Below are positions 1 through 8,434 of a stretch of 64,000 bases of DNA, in pieces (position 1 is the first letter of the stretch; the number at the start of each line of letters is the position of its first letter). The stretch is taken from assembly GCF_002993335.1 (NCBI RefSeq), contig NZ_PVNS01000012.1, forward strand, positions 41,278 through 105,277. The letters are read 5' to 3'. Both the position numbers and the translations under genes were made by a program. A model generated the notes under the pieces. That model saw nothing but the letters and a program-made list of their open reading frames with translations. It was not told where the DNA came from and did no database searches. The DNA comes from Alkalicoccus urumqiensis (lineage in GTDB: Bacteria; Bacillota; Bacilli; Bacillales; Salisediminibacteriaceae).

Positions 1-194
1 CGGATTCCGAGGCTTCTCAGCGTGTTTTCGTCCGTTGTATCCGCCATGACAGCGTGCGTCGCTACAGAGGCATATTCATTAACTTTATCTTCATTGATAT
101 CGATCGCCAGAACTTCCATTCCCTGATCGTTTAATTCTTTACATATACTGCCGCCGAAACGGCCGAGTCCAATGACAGCAAATTGTTTTTTCAT
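1..194 (-). CDS. Ktr/Trk potassium uptake gating subunit, N-terminal part (cut by window edge)
   Basis: Start codon ATG is at 192-194 and the frame runs off the left edge of the window, giving about 64 residues. They begin MKKQFAVIGLGRFGGSIC and contain the Rossmann GxGxxG loop (GLGRFGGS) followed by an acidic strand end (AIDIN), the hallmark of the RCK/TrkA-N domain of KtrA/KtrC. These cytosolic rings bind NAD(H)/ATP and gate the KtrB/KtrD membrane channel. The second Ktr gating gene at 5711-6367 begins almost identically, so the two are paralogues. Which of KtrA or KtrC this is cannot be decided from the fragment. Confidence 0.88.
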   Translation of the reverse strand, partial: MKKQFAVIGLGRFGGSICKELNDQGMEVLAIDINEDKVNEYASVATHAVMADTTDENTLRSLGI

Positions 195-342
195 AATGTC
201 GGTTAAAGAACCTGCCTCCTCTCTCTTTCATTATCATACATTTGCCCGGAGATGGTTTCAATCAGTAAATTCACGTTTGCTCCCACGGCCCTGTATGGTA
301 CACTCATAGTTGTGAATTCATCCTAAGGAGGTAGCATACAAC

Positions 343-1191
343 ATGCCAGAATGGTTTGAAGCAATCAACTGGGCTGCAATTGGCACAAAAGCAGTAACGG
401 TCACAGCTCAGCTGGTAGGAATTCTTATTGTCTTTTTTATTGTCCGCGCTGTCGGACGACGATTTATTTCTTCGGGATTTACAAAAATGAGTGCACAGCG
501 AAACATTTCCCCCGGACGTACGAAAACGCTGGAGAAGCTTGCCAGCAGTGTTTTCTCCTATATCCTGATTTTTATCGTCATTACGCTGATTGTCGGCGTG
601 TTTGAATATGACGTTACGGCGCTGATTGCCGGTGCTGGTATCGTCGGTCTTGCCATCGGTTTCGGTGCCCAGGGGCTCGTCAGTGATATCGTGACAGGGT
701 TTTTCATTCTCCTGGAGAAACAGATTGATGTGGACGAATATGTCACACTCGCCGGCCTCGACGGCGTCGTGGAGGAAGTCGGTCTACGCACAACAAAACT
801 GCGTGGATTTGACGGCACTGTTCATTATATCCCGAACCGCGAAATTGGCAGCCTGAGCAATCATTCCCGATCCAACATGCGTGCTCTCGTCGATATTGGC
901 ATCTCCTACGATGATAATATTGATGAAGCTGCAAAAGTGATGCAGGAAGCCTGCGACAAGGTGAAAGCAGAACTCGGAGATACGATTACGGAAGGTCCGG
1001 ATGTGCTGGGTGTTCAGACGCTCGGAGACAGCGAAGTCGTTCTTCGTGTGCTTGCCAAAACGGCCAATATGGAGCAGTGGGGGGTAGAGCGTCTTCTGCG
1101 TAAAGAGATTAAAGAAGCGTTCGACCGCAATGGTATTGAAATCCCTTTCCCTCATCAAGTAAATATGTATAAGGGAGAGCAGCACGGATAA
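343..1191 (+). CDS. small-conductance mechanosensitive channel, MscS family (YkuT-like)
   Basis: A 282-residue MscS-family channel, which releases solutes when membrane tension rises after osmotic downshock. The sequence has an N-terminal membrane helix (about residues 15-40), two more around 62-110, and the glycine/alanine-rich pore helix (VGLAIGFGAQGLVSD) followed by the beta domain (GxVEEVGLRTTKLR, then VHYIPNREIG). The length is typical of the short MscS class. An AAGGAGGT ribosome site at 325-332 fixes the ATG. It is transcribed away from the Ktr gene on its left. In B. subtilis the homologue ykuT also lies next to the dapH/dapL genes, which here follow on the opposite strand. Confidence 0.93.
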   Translation: MPEWFEAINWAAIGTKAVTVTAQLVGILIVFFIVRAVGRRFISSGFTKMSAQRNISPGRTKTLEKLASSVFSYILIFIVITLIVGVFEYDVTALIAGAGIVGLAIGFGAQGLVSDIVTGFFILLEKQIDVDEYVTLAGLDGVVEEVGLRTTKLRGFDGTVHYIPNREIGSLSNHSRSNMRALVDIGISYDDNIDEAAKVMQEACDKVKAELGDTITEGPDVLGVQTLGDSEVVLRVLAKTANMEQWGVERLLRKEIKEAFDRNGIEIPFPHQVNMYKGEQHG

Positions 1192-1277
1192 ATTCTGCCT
1201 CATGGAAAACGAGACAGAAACCTGTTTAACAAAATCAACTTCACCGCGTCCGGCAGCTGCCGCCGCTGGTAAAATCA

Positions 1278-1316
1278 AACCGGCTGACCGCTCTCAGAGC
1301 GGTCAGCCGGTTTTAC
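1278..1316. terminator. Rho-independent terminator, mscS / dapL convergent
   Basis: A perfect stem of about 17 bp (AACCGGCTGACCGCTC and its complement) with a very small loop, followed by TTTT on the plus strand and preceded by an A-run. It lies between the converging mscS and dapL genes and can serve both, with better T-tract context for mscS. Confidence 0.85.
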
Positions 1317-1431
1317 GTATATCCTTTTCATCCGCGGTATTATCGTTAAATGCATACACTGCTGCAGACGTAGAAGAGCCGGACAGCAGAAGTGCTTCCT
1401 CCCGATTACCGCTCTTCTTATTCCAAAGCCA

Positions 1432-2589
1432 TTAGTTATTCTGCTCGACGGAGGCATCTCTGCTGGACAGCCATTCCACAAGCCATTCCACTCCGGGAGC
1501 GAGCGCCTGCTCCTCCGGTTTTAATGTGGAGGAATGAAGTCCGGACGCGCTGTCTACACCCAGCCAGAACATGAGACCTGGTATCTCTTCAAGAAAATAA
1601 CCAAAGTCCTCACCGGTCATCGCTTTTGAACTTTCTTCAAAGGCAATGACGTTCGACTCCACTGCCGCTGACTTAAACGATTCAAATAACGTTTCATCAT
1701 TATATACCTGACAGTAGGAGGAACCGTAATCAACGCTCGTGCTGCAGCGGAAAGAAGCTTCGATCCCGCGGAGCATTCCCTCGATCCGTTCTTTTACCTC
1801 CTGCATTGCTTCCACAGAGAGCGTCCGGATCGTTCCTTCCACCCGCGCTTTCTCTGCAATGATATTCTGCTTCGTGCCGGATTCCATCTTCCCGATCGTA
1901 ACGACGGCGGAATCAAGCGGTGACACATTCCGTGAGACGATCGTCTGAAGCTGAGTAATAAAATGTGCGGCAGCCACAGTCATATCCTCTGCTGTATGTG
2001 GAAAGGCAGCGTGACCGCCCCGGCCGTGAAAGTCGATAAACAGTTCACTCGTATTCGCGAAAAGAATACCCGGATTCGCTGCACACGTTCCGACTGGATA
2101 ATCTGGTGCGATATGGAGTGCATAGATTTCATCCGGCCGGTATTTCTGAAACAGTTCCGACTGCATCATAGGCAGAGCGCCACCAGGGCCCTCTTCAGCC
2201 GGCTGAAATAAAAACAACATATTGTTTACCGGTCTTTGATCCGCAAAATATTCCACAAGCGACGAGCCGATCGTCATATGAAAATCATGGCCGCAGGCAT
2301 GCATCATGCCTTCGTGCTGAGAAGAGAAGGAATAGCCGGTTTCTTCTGTAATAGGCAGACCATCCATATCCGCGCGCCATGCAATGGTCCTGTCCGGCTT
2401 CGTTCCTTCGATAAAAACAAATATACCTGTTTTCCATGTATGGATATGCACGTGCGGTGCATCAACCTCATAAAAAATATCCAGCAGATACTTCTGTGTC
2501 TTAAACTCCTGAAATCCTGCCTCCGGAATTTGATGAAGCGCCCGGCGGCGGGCCGCCAGGCGCTCTTCATCCCAAATATACTCTGTCAT
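1432..2589 (-). CDS. dapL: N-acetyldiaminopimelate deacetylase (M20 peptidase family)
   Basis: A 385-residue M20-family metal-dependent amidohydrolase, best matched to YkuR/DapL, which removes acetate from N-acetyl-LL-2,6-diaminopimelate in the acetylase branch of lysine and peptidoglycan precursor synthesis. Visible motifs are WRADMDGLPITEETG, the HACGHDFHM metal site (about residues 97-105), QPAEEGPGGA, and the C-terminal GEDFGYFLEEIPG and LHSSTLKPEE. The ATG shares one base with the dapH stop (TAATG), so the two are translationally coupled. The pairing with dapH makes this assignment firmer than a generic hippurate or aminoacylase call. Confidence 0.92.
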   Translation of the reverse strand: MTEYIWDEERLAARRRALHQIPEAGFQEFKTQKYLLDIFYEVDAPHVHIHTWKTGIFVFIEGTKPDRTIAWRADMDGLPITEETGYSFSSQHEGMMHACGHDFHMTIGSSLVEYFADQRPVNNMLFLFQPAEEGPGGALPMMQSELFQKYRPDEIYALHIAPDYPVGTCAANPGILFANTSELFIDFHGRGGHAAFPHTAEDMTVAAAHFITQLQTIVSRNVSPLDSAVVTIGKMESGTKQNIIAEKARVEGTIRTLSVEAMQEVKERIEGMLRGIEASFRCSTSVDYGSSYCQVYNDETLFESFKSAAVESNVIAFEESSKAMTGEDFGYFLEEIPGLMFWLGVDSASGLHSSTLKPEEQALAPGVEWLVEWLSSRDASVEQNN

Positions 2590-3305
2590 TATTTCTTCAG
2601 CTTTCTAAGTTCCTGTTTAATTTCTGTCTTTCCCTTCGTCTGGTCATCAATTTCTTTGATGACTCTCGCAGGTGTACCTGCAACCACGGTGTTTGGCGCA
2701 ACATCTTCGGTTACGATGGCTCCTGCTGCCACAACAGATCCTTCACCAACGGTTACACCTTCCAGGATGACGGCGTTAGCACCGACTACGACTCCATCTT
2801 CAATCGTTACAGGCTTTGCAGAAGGCGGCTCAATGACACCGGCCAGCACAGCTCCTGCACCAATGTGACAGTTTTTGCCAACCGTAGCTCTTCCTCCGAG
2901 AACAGCATTCATATCAATCATTGTTCCTTCGCCAACTACCGAACCGATGTTAATGGAAGCACCCATCATAATAACAGCAGAATCGCCGATTTCCACCTGT
3001 TCACGGATCAGAGCGCCCGGTTCAATCCGTGCGTGAATGTTTTTCATGTCCAGAAGCGGAATGGCAGAATTTCGACGATCGTTCTCAATAACAAAGTCGT
3101 CAATCCGGCTTTCATTCTGTTTCAGTACTTCCTGAATATCCGCCCATTCACCGAAGAGAACACCTGTCTCTCCCTGAATAAAAGATTTTGTGGAGCTGCC
3201 GAAGTCAATACCGTCAAGCTTCCCTTTAATATGTACTTTTACCGGAGTGGATTTTTCCGCATCCGAGATATACTGAATAATTTCATTTGCATCCATTTGT
3301 TTCAT
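2589..3305 (-). CDS. dapH: 2,3,4,5-tetrahydropyridine-2,6-dicarboxylate N-acetyltransferase
   Basis: A 238-residue left-handed beta-helix acyltransferase that acetylates tetrahydrodipicolinate with acetyl-CoA, the first committed step of the acetylated lysine/DAP route. The N-terminal DapH domain ([20 protein letters not shown]) precedes many hexapeptide repeats of the [LIV]-G-x4 type (about residues 90-200: [22 protein letters not shown], written here only as the repeat). The frame is open 16 codons further upstream, but the ATG at 3305 has a GGAGGC ribosome site 8 nt away and matches the usual MK-MDANEI start. First gene of the dapH-dapL operon. Confidence 0.94.
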   Translation of the reverse strand: MKQMDANEIIQYISDAEKSTPVKVHIKGKLDGIDFGSSTKSFIQGETGVLFGEWADIQEVLKQNESRIDDFVIENDRRNSAIPLLDMKNIHARIEPGALIREQVEIGDSAVIMMGASINIGSVVGEGTMIDMNAVLGGRATVGKNCHIGAGAVLAGVIEPPSAKPVTIEDGVVVGANAVILEGVTVGEGSVVAAGAIVTEDVAPNTVVAGTPARVIKEIDDQTKGKTEIKQELRKLKK

Positions 3306-3379
3306 GAGTATAAGCCTCCTTAAATTATCTTTCCGTCTCCTATCATAATTCAACCGCTCATTTCATGCAACCGGAGCGG

Positions 3380-4438
3380 TCATTCGTACACTTTTGTAAT
3401 AAATACGGTCGGATTTGCAGCGAGGTCAATTTCTTCATAAAGGAATGATTCTCCATCCCGTTCGTAGGTTCTAACTACAGGACGCTGCGGTAGTCCTTTA
3501 TGCTGGCCGGTGACAACGGCCGTCCTGTTATTGGAGAGTTTCACCTGGGTGCCATTTGGATAAAAAGCGACAGCACGGAGAAATTTCCATACTACGTTGT
3601 GGTCGTACCATTCTCCCGTTCTGCTCATGATATACTCTGCAGCTTCGTGCGGAAACAACTGCCGGTCCTCCCCCTCTTCTCCTTCCGACGTGAGGCGGTC
3701 ATAATCGTTCGTAACAGCTACAATCTTAGCAAGAAAATGGATATCCTCTTCACTCATACCGCGGGGTGCTCCTGTTCCGTCCAGATGTTCGTGATGAGCA
3801 AGCGCAATATGAGCGGAGAGTGTACTTATTTCCGAAGATTTCCGGAGAAGGTTAAACCCTTTCCAGGAATGATGCTTTAATTCCTCCTCGTTTCCTGCAT
3901 ATCCCTGCGGAAGTTCTCTCACAGGAATAGGACCCGCGTATTTGCCGGCATCATGAAGAAGTGCTCCGACAGCCAGTTCTTCCAGACGGCTTCGGTTCAT
4001 TCCCATCTGAATGCCGATCATCGAGGACATCAGACAGACCTGCAGCAGATGAATAAACAGGGCATTACTCTGCGTACGTATATCGGTTACAGCGATTAAT
4101 ACGTCTTTATTTTCCATTAACTCGTCCAGAAGTGTCGTGACCGTCTCCTGTACATTTTTTGTGTTCACCGGCTTATCCTGCTGAATATACTGGATGGATT
4201 CCGAGAGCGTCTGGACCGCTCTCCGCTTTGTCGTTTCAGAAATAACTTCTTCGTGGTCAATATCAGGAAAGCGGTCGTCCTCAATAAACAGAGAATGAAC
4301 GCCCATCATTCTCAGTTTCGTTAACAGCCCGACGGTTAATACGACGCCTTTATGAAGAAGGATCCTTCCGTCGTCAGCCAGTATGTTTTTACCAAGTTTT
4401 TCACCCTGATTCACATTATCCAGTGATTTATAGCGCAT
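3380..4438 (-). CDS. HD-GYP domain protein, possible cyclic dinucleotide phosphodiesterase
   Basis: A 352-residue cytosolic protein: an N-terminal domain of about 100 residues, then an HD domain (LLHDAGKY, ALAHHEHLDG) and a C-terminal beta segment of about 70 residues. HD-GYP enzymes hydrolyse cyclic di-GMP. Most metal ligands are visible (HD, HH, HHExxDG), but the GYP signature reads GAP, so activity is uncertain. The ATG at 4438 follows a GGGGGAGG site and lies inside the end of the upstream MscS gene (11-nt overlap); the open frame extends further upstream but without a ribosome site. The tight coupling to a tension-gated channel suggests shared expression. Confidence 0.82.
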   Translation of the reverse strand: MRYKSLDNVNQGEKLGKNILADDGRILLHKGVVLTVGLLTKLRMMGVHSLFIEDDRFPDIDHEEVISETTKRRAVQTLSESIQYIQQDKPVNTKNVQETVTTLLDELMENKDVLIAVTDIRTQSNALFIHLLQVCLMSSMIGIQMGMNRSRLEELAVGALLHDAGKYAGPIPVRELPQGYAGNEEELKHHSWKGFNLLRKSSEISTLSAHIALAHHEHLDGTGAPRGMSEEDIHFLAKIVAVTNDYDRLTSEGEEGEDRQLFPHEAAEYIMSRTGEWYDHNVVWKFLRAVAFYPNGTQVKLSNNRTAVVTGQHKGLPQRPVVRTYERDGESFLYEEIDLAANPTVFITKVYE

Positions 4439-5540
4439 GATCCTCCCCCTTTTTCTCGTCGTGAATATAGAGTTTCTGCGTCGGGAAAGCCACCGAAACG
4501 CCTTCCGATTCAAGAATATCCAGTACAGCGTAATTAATTTCCTGCTTAATATTTAAATGATCGACCCAGCCCGTCGGACGAGTAAAGAAATAAAGAAATA
4601 AGTCGAGGCTGCTCTCGTTAAATGTCGTAAAACGGACGATAATTAATTCATCATCAATATCCTCCCGCTGTCTAAGCTCTGCTTCAATACGCTCCACGCA
4701 CCGTCTTATTTTCGGAGCCGGCGTTTGATATTCCACGCCCAATGAAAAGCTGATCTGTCTTTTTCCCATTTTCGTCCAGTTTTCAATCGGTTCATTGGAT
4801 AACGTGGAGTTCGGCACAACGACGAGCGAATCTTCAAATGTCCGAACACTCGTACTCCGGAACGAAATATCTTCGACGAAACCTTCTACGGATGGCGTTT
4901 TTATCCAGTCTCCCAGTGTAAACGGCTTCTCCGTAATGATAACGACACCGCCAAAGAAGTTACCGAGCGTCTGCTGGGCAGCAAGCGCAAATGCAAGACC
5001 GCCGAGCCCCAGACCTGCTACAAACCCCTGTACGTTATATTCCCACTCTGAGGCGATAATACTGAGACCCATTACAACGATAGCAAAACGGATGAGTTTT
5101 GACAGAAACGGGAGAAGAATCTGGTCAAATTCTACATTAAATCTCCTGCCGATCTGCGTGAATACTGACGAACTGGAGGCAGAAAGATTGAACAGACCCC
5201 AGAATATATGGAAAATAAGTATCGTCCGGAAGATGCGCACAAACAGAGCCTCATACGTATCATCAAACGGTACGTAAACGAAGGCAACAAACAACCCGAT
5301 AAATACGAGAAACGAGCGCATCGGTCTTTCAAATGCCAGCAGCACATTCGTTAATGTATCAACGGAAACTTTTCTTGAAAAAAAGAGAATCGCTTTAAAA
5401 ATATAGGTTGTAAATAACTTACGAAAAAGAAGAAAAAGCAGGAATATACCGATGGCCGTCAGTATCTGCTGCCACGTAAATGCTCTCTGTACTTCCTCTA
5501 CAATATCCGGAACTGCCGGAACCTGAGTATTAGATAACAT
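4428..5540 (-). CDS. mechanosensitive ion channel, MscS family (longer type)
   Basis: A 370-residue MscS-family protein with five likely membrane helices: about residues 22-42, 55-75, 75-95, 105-125 and 145-165. The pore helix follows (FVAGLGLGGLAFALAAQQ), then the cytosolic beta domain (GFVEDISFRSTSVRTFEDS, VVVPNSTLSNEPIENW). The longer N-terminus sets it apart from the 282-residue channel at 343-1191. Its end overlaps the start of the HD-GYP gene by 11 nt, giving a two-gene leftward operon. The likely role is release of solutes or ions under membrane tension. Confidence 0.9.
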   Translation of the reverse strand: MLSNTQVPAVPDIVEEVQRAFTWQQILTAIGIFLLFLLFRKLFTTYIFKAILFFSRKVSVDTLTNVLLAFERPMRSFLVFIGLFVAFVYVPFDDTYEALFVRIFRTILIFHIFWGLFNLSASSSSVFTQIGRRFNVEFDQILLPFLSKLIRFAIVVMGLSIIASEWEYNVQGFVAGLGLGGLAFALAAQQTLGNFFGGVVIITEKPFTLGDWIKTPSVEGFVEDISFRSTSVRTFEDSLVVVPNSTLSNEPIENWTKMGKRQISFSLGVEYQTPAPKIRRCVERIEAELRQREDIDDELIIVRFTTFNESSLDLFLYFFTRPTGWVDHLNIKQEINYAVLDILESEGVSVAFPTQKLYIHDEKKGEDHAL

Positions 5541-5633
5541 GTATTCCCACCTTCACTTTATCTGCCAGTTTCTACTTTCGTAATCATGCTTCACACCGGG
5601 ACTTGTGCCTGGTTCTTCCCTGTTTAGTCTACC

Positions 5634-5663
5634 TTGAAACAACTGGAGTGTAAATGCTATACT
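5634..5663 (+). promoter_or_regulatory. sigma-A type promoter of the ktrC-like operon
   Basis: TTGAAA (5634-5639) and TATACT (5658-5663) are separated by 18 bp, about 48 bp upstream of the GTG start at 5711. It is assigned by match to consensus only. Confidence 0.5.
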
Positions 5664-5710
5664 TTTGCGGATACACGTATTGAAATTCCGGATGAAAGTA
5701 GGGAACCTCG

Positions 5711-6367
5711 GTGAAAAAACAATTTGCGATTATCGGGCTCGGCCGTTTCGGATCCAGCATATGTAAAGAGCTGTACCATATGGGTCATGAAGTTTTTGCT
5801 ATTGATACAGACCCCAAAAAGCTGGAAGCTGTGAGCGAGTTTGCTGACCACACCTTTGAAGGGGACGGCACGGATGAGAATCTGCTTCAAAATGTCGGGA
5901 TCCGTAATTTTGACCATGTCATCGTGGCCATTGGAGATGACATTCAGGCTAGCATATTAACTACGCTTCACATTAAAGATCACGAAGTTCCGAATATCTG
6001 GGTGAAAGCACAGAACGATTATCATCATAAAGTGTTGGAAAAAATTGGGGCCGATCGGATTTTCCACCCCGAAAAAGAAATGGGAAGCCGGATAGCCGCT
6101 TATTTAACTTCTGATACAGTGCTTGATTATATAGACCTTTCAGCTGATTACAGCATCATTGAAATGCTTGCTACATCAAAAATTGCCGGCAAATCACTCG
6201 TCGACCTCGATTCACGGAGGCGGTACGGCTGTACAATTATCGCTATCAAAGAACAGGGAAAAGTAAATGTTACCCCGGACCCGGAGAAGCCGGTGGAGAA
6301 AGATAACGTGCTCATCATGATCGGAGACAAACGGGACCTCCGCCGTTTCCGTGATGCAGAGCTCTAA
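5711..6367 (+). CDS. potassium uptake gating subunit (KtrA/KtrC family)
   Basis: A 218-residue RCK protein: a TrkA-N Rossmann domain (residues 1-125; IGLGRFGSS loop, then FAIDTDP) and a TrkA-C domain (about 135-215). It forms the cytosolic ring that gates a KtrB/KtrD channel; TrkA-C domains of this family bind cyclic di-AMP in other Firmicutes. It starts with GTG, supported by the family N-terminus MKKQFAIIGLGRFG and a plausible TATACT promoter. No channel subunit gene is in the window, as is usual for the separately located ktrC. The downstream ribosome site overlaps its stop codon, so the next gene is cotranscribed. Confidence 0.92.
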   Translation: MKKQFAIIGLGRFGSSICKELYHMGHEVFAIDTDPKKLEAVSEFADHTFEGDGTDENLLQNVGIRNFDHVIVAIGDDIQASILTTLHIKDHEVPNIWVKAQNDYHHKVLEKIGADRIFHPEKEMGSRIAAYLTSDTVLDYIDLSADYSIIEMLATSKIAGKSLVDLDSRRRYGCTIIAIKEQGKVNVTPDPEKPVEKDNVLIMIGDKRDLRRFRDAEL

Positions 6368-6378
6368 GGAGGATGGTT

Positions 6379-7041
6379 ATGACACTGGCTGTGGAATGGA
6401 AAGCTGTGACGAAAAAAATGAAACAGGACAATGAATGGCGGACACTTTTTAAAGAGGCGGACTGGAAGGTAGAAGAAAAGCATGTTCATCACCTTTCCGG
6501 CGGGAATGCTGTGCAGCGGTCTGAAGCGCTCAGAATGACCGGAGCTTTGATCCCATGCAGCAGAGGAGAAATTCTTATCTGGCAGCAGGATCCCGACTTG
6601 ATTTCCAACCGGAAAAACTTCCGTAGTAAAACGATCGGCTATGTCAATCAGGAAGGCAGTCTCGTACCTGAATGGTCGATCTACCAGGCAGCCGCAGGTG
6701 CCGATCCAGATGCCAATAAAATCGAAGAGGTTAATACGCTCCTTGATCATTTCCGTTTCACACTCTCTGAACGGCAGACAGCTATGGAAGACCTTTCACC
6801 TGCCGCGGAATGGAAGGCTTCCCTTGTCATCACGCTTCTTAACGATCCGCCGCTTATCCTATTAGATGATGCGGGATTTCCTTTTCCAGATGAAGAAAAG
6901 AAGGAAGTTTATGATATACTTTGCGAGTACATCCGCAGGAAAGAGAAAACGTTGATTGCTGCCTCAGATGATACGTACTGGGAAATGAAAGCAGATAAAT
7001 TATGGATGATTGACGAACAATCGATCATTTCCAACCAGTAG
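6379..7041 (+). CDS. ABC-transporter-ATPase-like protein lacking Walker A and signature residues
   Basis: A 220-residue protein with the layout of an ABC ATPase but with key motifs lost. Where the P-loop GxSGxGKST is expected (residues about 38-50) it reads LSGGNAVQRSEALRMTG, followed by the usual SRGEIL turn and a Q-loop-like IGYVNQEGSLVPEW. The LSGGQ signature is LSPAAEW, while the Walker B strand PPLILLDDAG is well kept. ATP hydrolysis is therefore unlikely; it may bind a partner or be a relic under another constraint. The open frame starts at 6373, but that ATG abuts the AAGGAGG site (6366-6372), so the ATG at 6379 is preferred. It lies in the ktrC-like operon, with nfrA following. Confidence 0.75.
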   Translation: MTLAVEWKAVTKKMKQDNEWRTLFKEADWKVEEKHVHHLSGGNAVQRSEALRMTGALIPCSRGEILIWQQDPDLISNRKNFRSKTIGYVNQEGSLVPEWSIYQAAAGADPDANKIEEVNTLLDHFRFTLSERQTAMEDLSPAAEWKASLVITLLNDPPLILLDDAGFPFPDEEKKEVYDILCEYIRRKEKTLIAASDDTYWEMKADKLWMIDEQSIISNQ

Positions 7042-7076
7042 TGCATCCAGATAAATTTAATACAGGAGGTCCTTAA

Positions 7077-7823
7077 ATGAATGAAATAGTTGAAACCATG
7101 TTGAACCACCGATCGGTCCGCTCTTTCAAACCCGACCCTCTGCCAGCTGACCATATTGAACAGCTGGTCCTTGCTGGACAGGCGGCATCCACAAGCAGCT
7201 ACCTTCAGGCATACACCATTATCGGCGTTACCGATCAAGCATTAAAACAGTCTCTTGCCCAGTTGGCAGGCAATCAGGCTTACGTGGCAGAAAACGGTCA
7301 TTTCTTTCTTTTCTGCGCTGATTTTCACCGCCATGAAATTGCTGCAGATATCCACCAGACCGACATTCAGGATGCAGTGACTTCTGCAGAAAAATTAATC
7401 GTAGGTATTTCAGACGCCTCTCTCGCATCGCAGAACGTCGCTCTGGCTGCAGAGTCTATGGGATACGGCATCTGCTATATTGGTGGTATTCGAAACAATG
7501 CTGAAGAAGTCGCGGAGCTGTTGAACCTGCCGGACCACGTCCTGCCTTTGTTCGGTATGTGTGTTGGTACTCCTGCTGTAATTCCGGATAAAAAGCCGCG
7601 TCTTCCCATCGACGCTGTCTACGCAGAGAATGGATATTTTTCCCCGGAAACTCAGACCGAATCTCTTCAGCAGTACGATGATATTACATCCTCGTACTAT
7701 TCTGAACGCACCGGTGGCGTAAGAGCCGATACATGGTCTTTGCAGGTGTCCGGGATGCTTTCTACACTCAAACGGGGGCACATGCTTCCGTTTATGCAGA
7801 AAAAAGGCTGGAACCGCCATTAG
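7077..7823 (+). CDS. nfrA: NADPH-dependent flavin/nitro reductase (NfrA family)
   Basis: A 248-residue FMN-dependent oxidoreductase of the NfrA/oxygen-insensitive nitroreductase family, using NADPH to reduce nitro compounds, quinones or free FMN. Family marks are the N-terminal HRSVRSFKPDPLP, AGQAASTSSYLQ, SQNVALAAESMGYGICYIGG and the FGMCVGTP loop followed by KPRLP. The AGGAGG site lies 7 nt before the ATG. B. subtilis NfrA1 has nearly the same length and is a Spx/stress-controlled gene; here it lies 35 bp behind the ABC-like gene. Cytosolic homodimer by family knowledge. Confidence 0.9.
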   Translation: MNEIVETMLNHRSVRSFKPDPLPADHIEQLVLAGQAASTSSYLQAYTIIGVTDQALKQSLAQLAGNQAYVAENGHFFLFCADFHRHEIAADIHQTDIQDAVTSAEKLIVGISDASLASQNVALAAESMGYGICYIGGIRNNAEEVAELLNLPDHVLPLFGMCVGTPAVIPDKKPRLPIDAVYAENGYFSPETQTESLQQYDDITSSYYSERTGGVRADTWSLQVSGMLSTLKRGHMLPFMQKKGWNRH

Positions 7824-7880
7824 GATTGGAGCTGTGATTCAAGCTGTAACATCAAAGTGACAGCGGCCATATCAAAATAA

Positions 7881-7935
7881 AAACCGGACGATCTCTTGAA
7901 TCTCTTTACAGAGTTTCATGATCGTCCGGTTTTTT
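7881..7935. terminator. bidirectional terminator between nfrA and yjcF
   Basis: A 12-bp stem (AAACCGGACGAT / ATCGTCCGGTTT) closes a loop that holds a smaller CTCT/AGAG hairpin, and is followed by TTTTTT on the plus strand and preceded by an A-run, so it can end both converging units. Confidence 0.8.
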
Positions 7936-8002
7936 AAGGTGTTGAAGCAAGGAATTCACAGCACCTGCTCTGCACCGTTTTTAATGATTGAGCGTATCAT
8001 TA

Positions 8003-8434
8003 TCACTGCAGCTTTTTTTCCATAGCTACATGTTCAATACCTGCATCCATGAAAGGTTCCTCAGAAACAATCGAGTAACCGACCGCGGTATAAAATGGGG
8101 CTGCATGGGTCTGCGCATTTAATTTCATGATTTCCGCTCCGAGCTCAGAAGCTTTCTCCTCCATAAAACGCATGAGTTTCCGACCGGCCCCGCTGCCTCT
8201 CAGCTGGGACAGAATACAGACTCGTTCTGCTTTTGCCGTATTCTCTGATAGCCGCATTCGTGCTGCTCCAATGGCCTTTCCATCGTCGTAAACAACAAAA
8301 TGCACTGCTTCGTGCTCCAGGTTATCTACTTCAATCGAGGCGGGGACGCCCTGCTCACCTACGAATACTTCGCGCCTGACACGGTAGCAGTCACTCAGCT
8401 GTTCCTTCGTTTCCGCTGTGAAGATTTGTATCAT
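8003..8434 (-). CDS. yjcF: GNAT-family N-acetyltransferase (YjcF/ElaA-like)
   Basis: A 143-residue GNAT acetyltransferase. The acetyl-CoA pyrophosphate loop is visible as SQLRGSGAGRKLMRFM (about residues 75-90), preceded by the strand AERVCIL and the N-terminal RREVFVGEQGVP typical of the ElaA/YjcF group. The substrate is not known. Its ATG overlaps the yjcG stop by four bases (ATGA), the same gene pair and order as in B. subtilis, so both are coexpressed. Confidence 0.88.
   Translation of the reverse strand: MIQIFTAETKEQLSDCYRVRREVFVGEQGVPASIEVDNLEHEAVHFVVYDDGKAIGAARMRLSENTAKAERVCILSQLRGSGAGRKLMRFMEEKASELGAEIMKLNAQTHAAPFYTAVGYSIVSEEPFMDAGIEHVAMEKKLQ

Noticed and set aside
784..1278. Long minus-strand open frame opposite the mscS gene
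   Set aside because: It is a shadow of mscS in the opposite strand without start signals or a recognisable product.
6373..6378. ATG at 6373 as the start of the ABC-like protein
   Set aside because: It directly abuts the AAGGAGG site, leaving no spacing; ATG at 6379 has the normal 6-nt gap.
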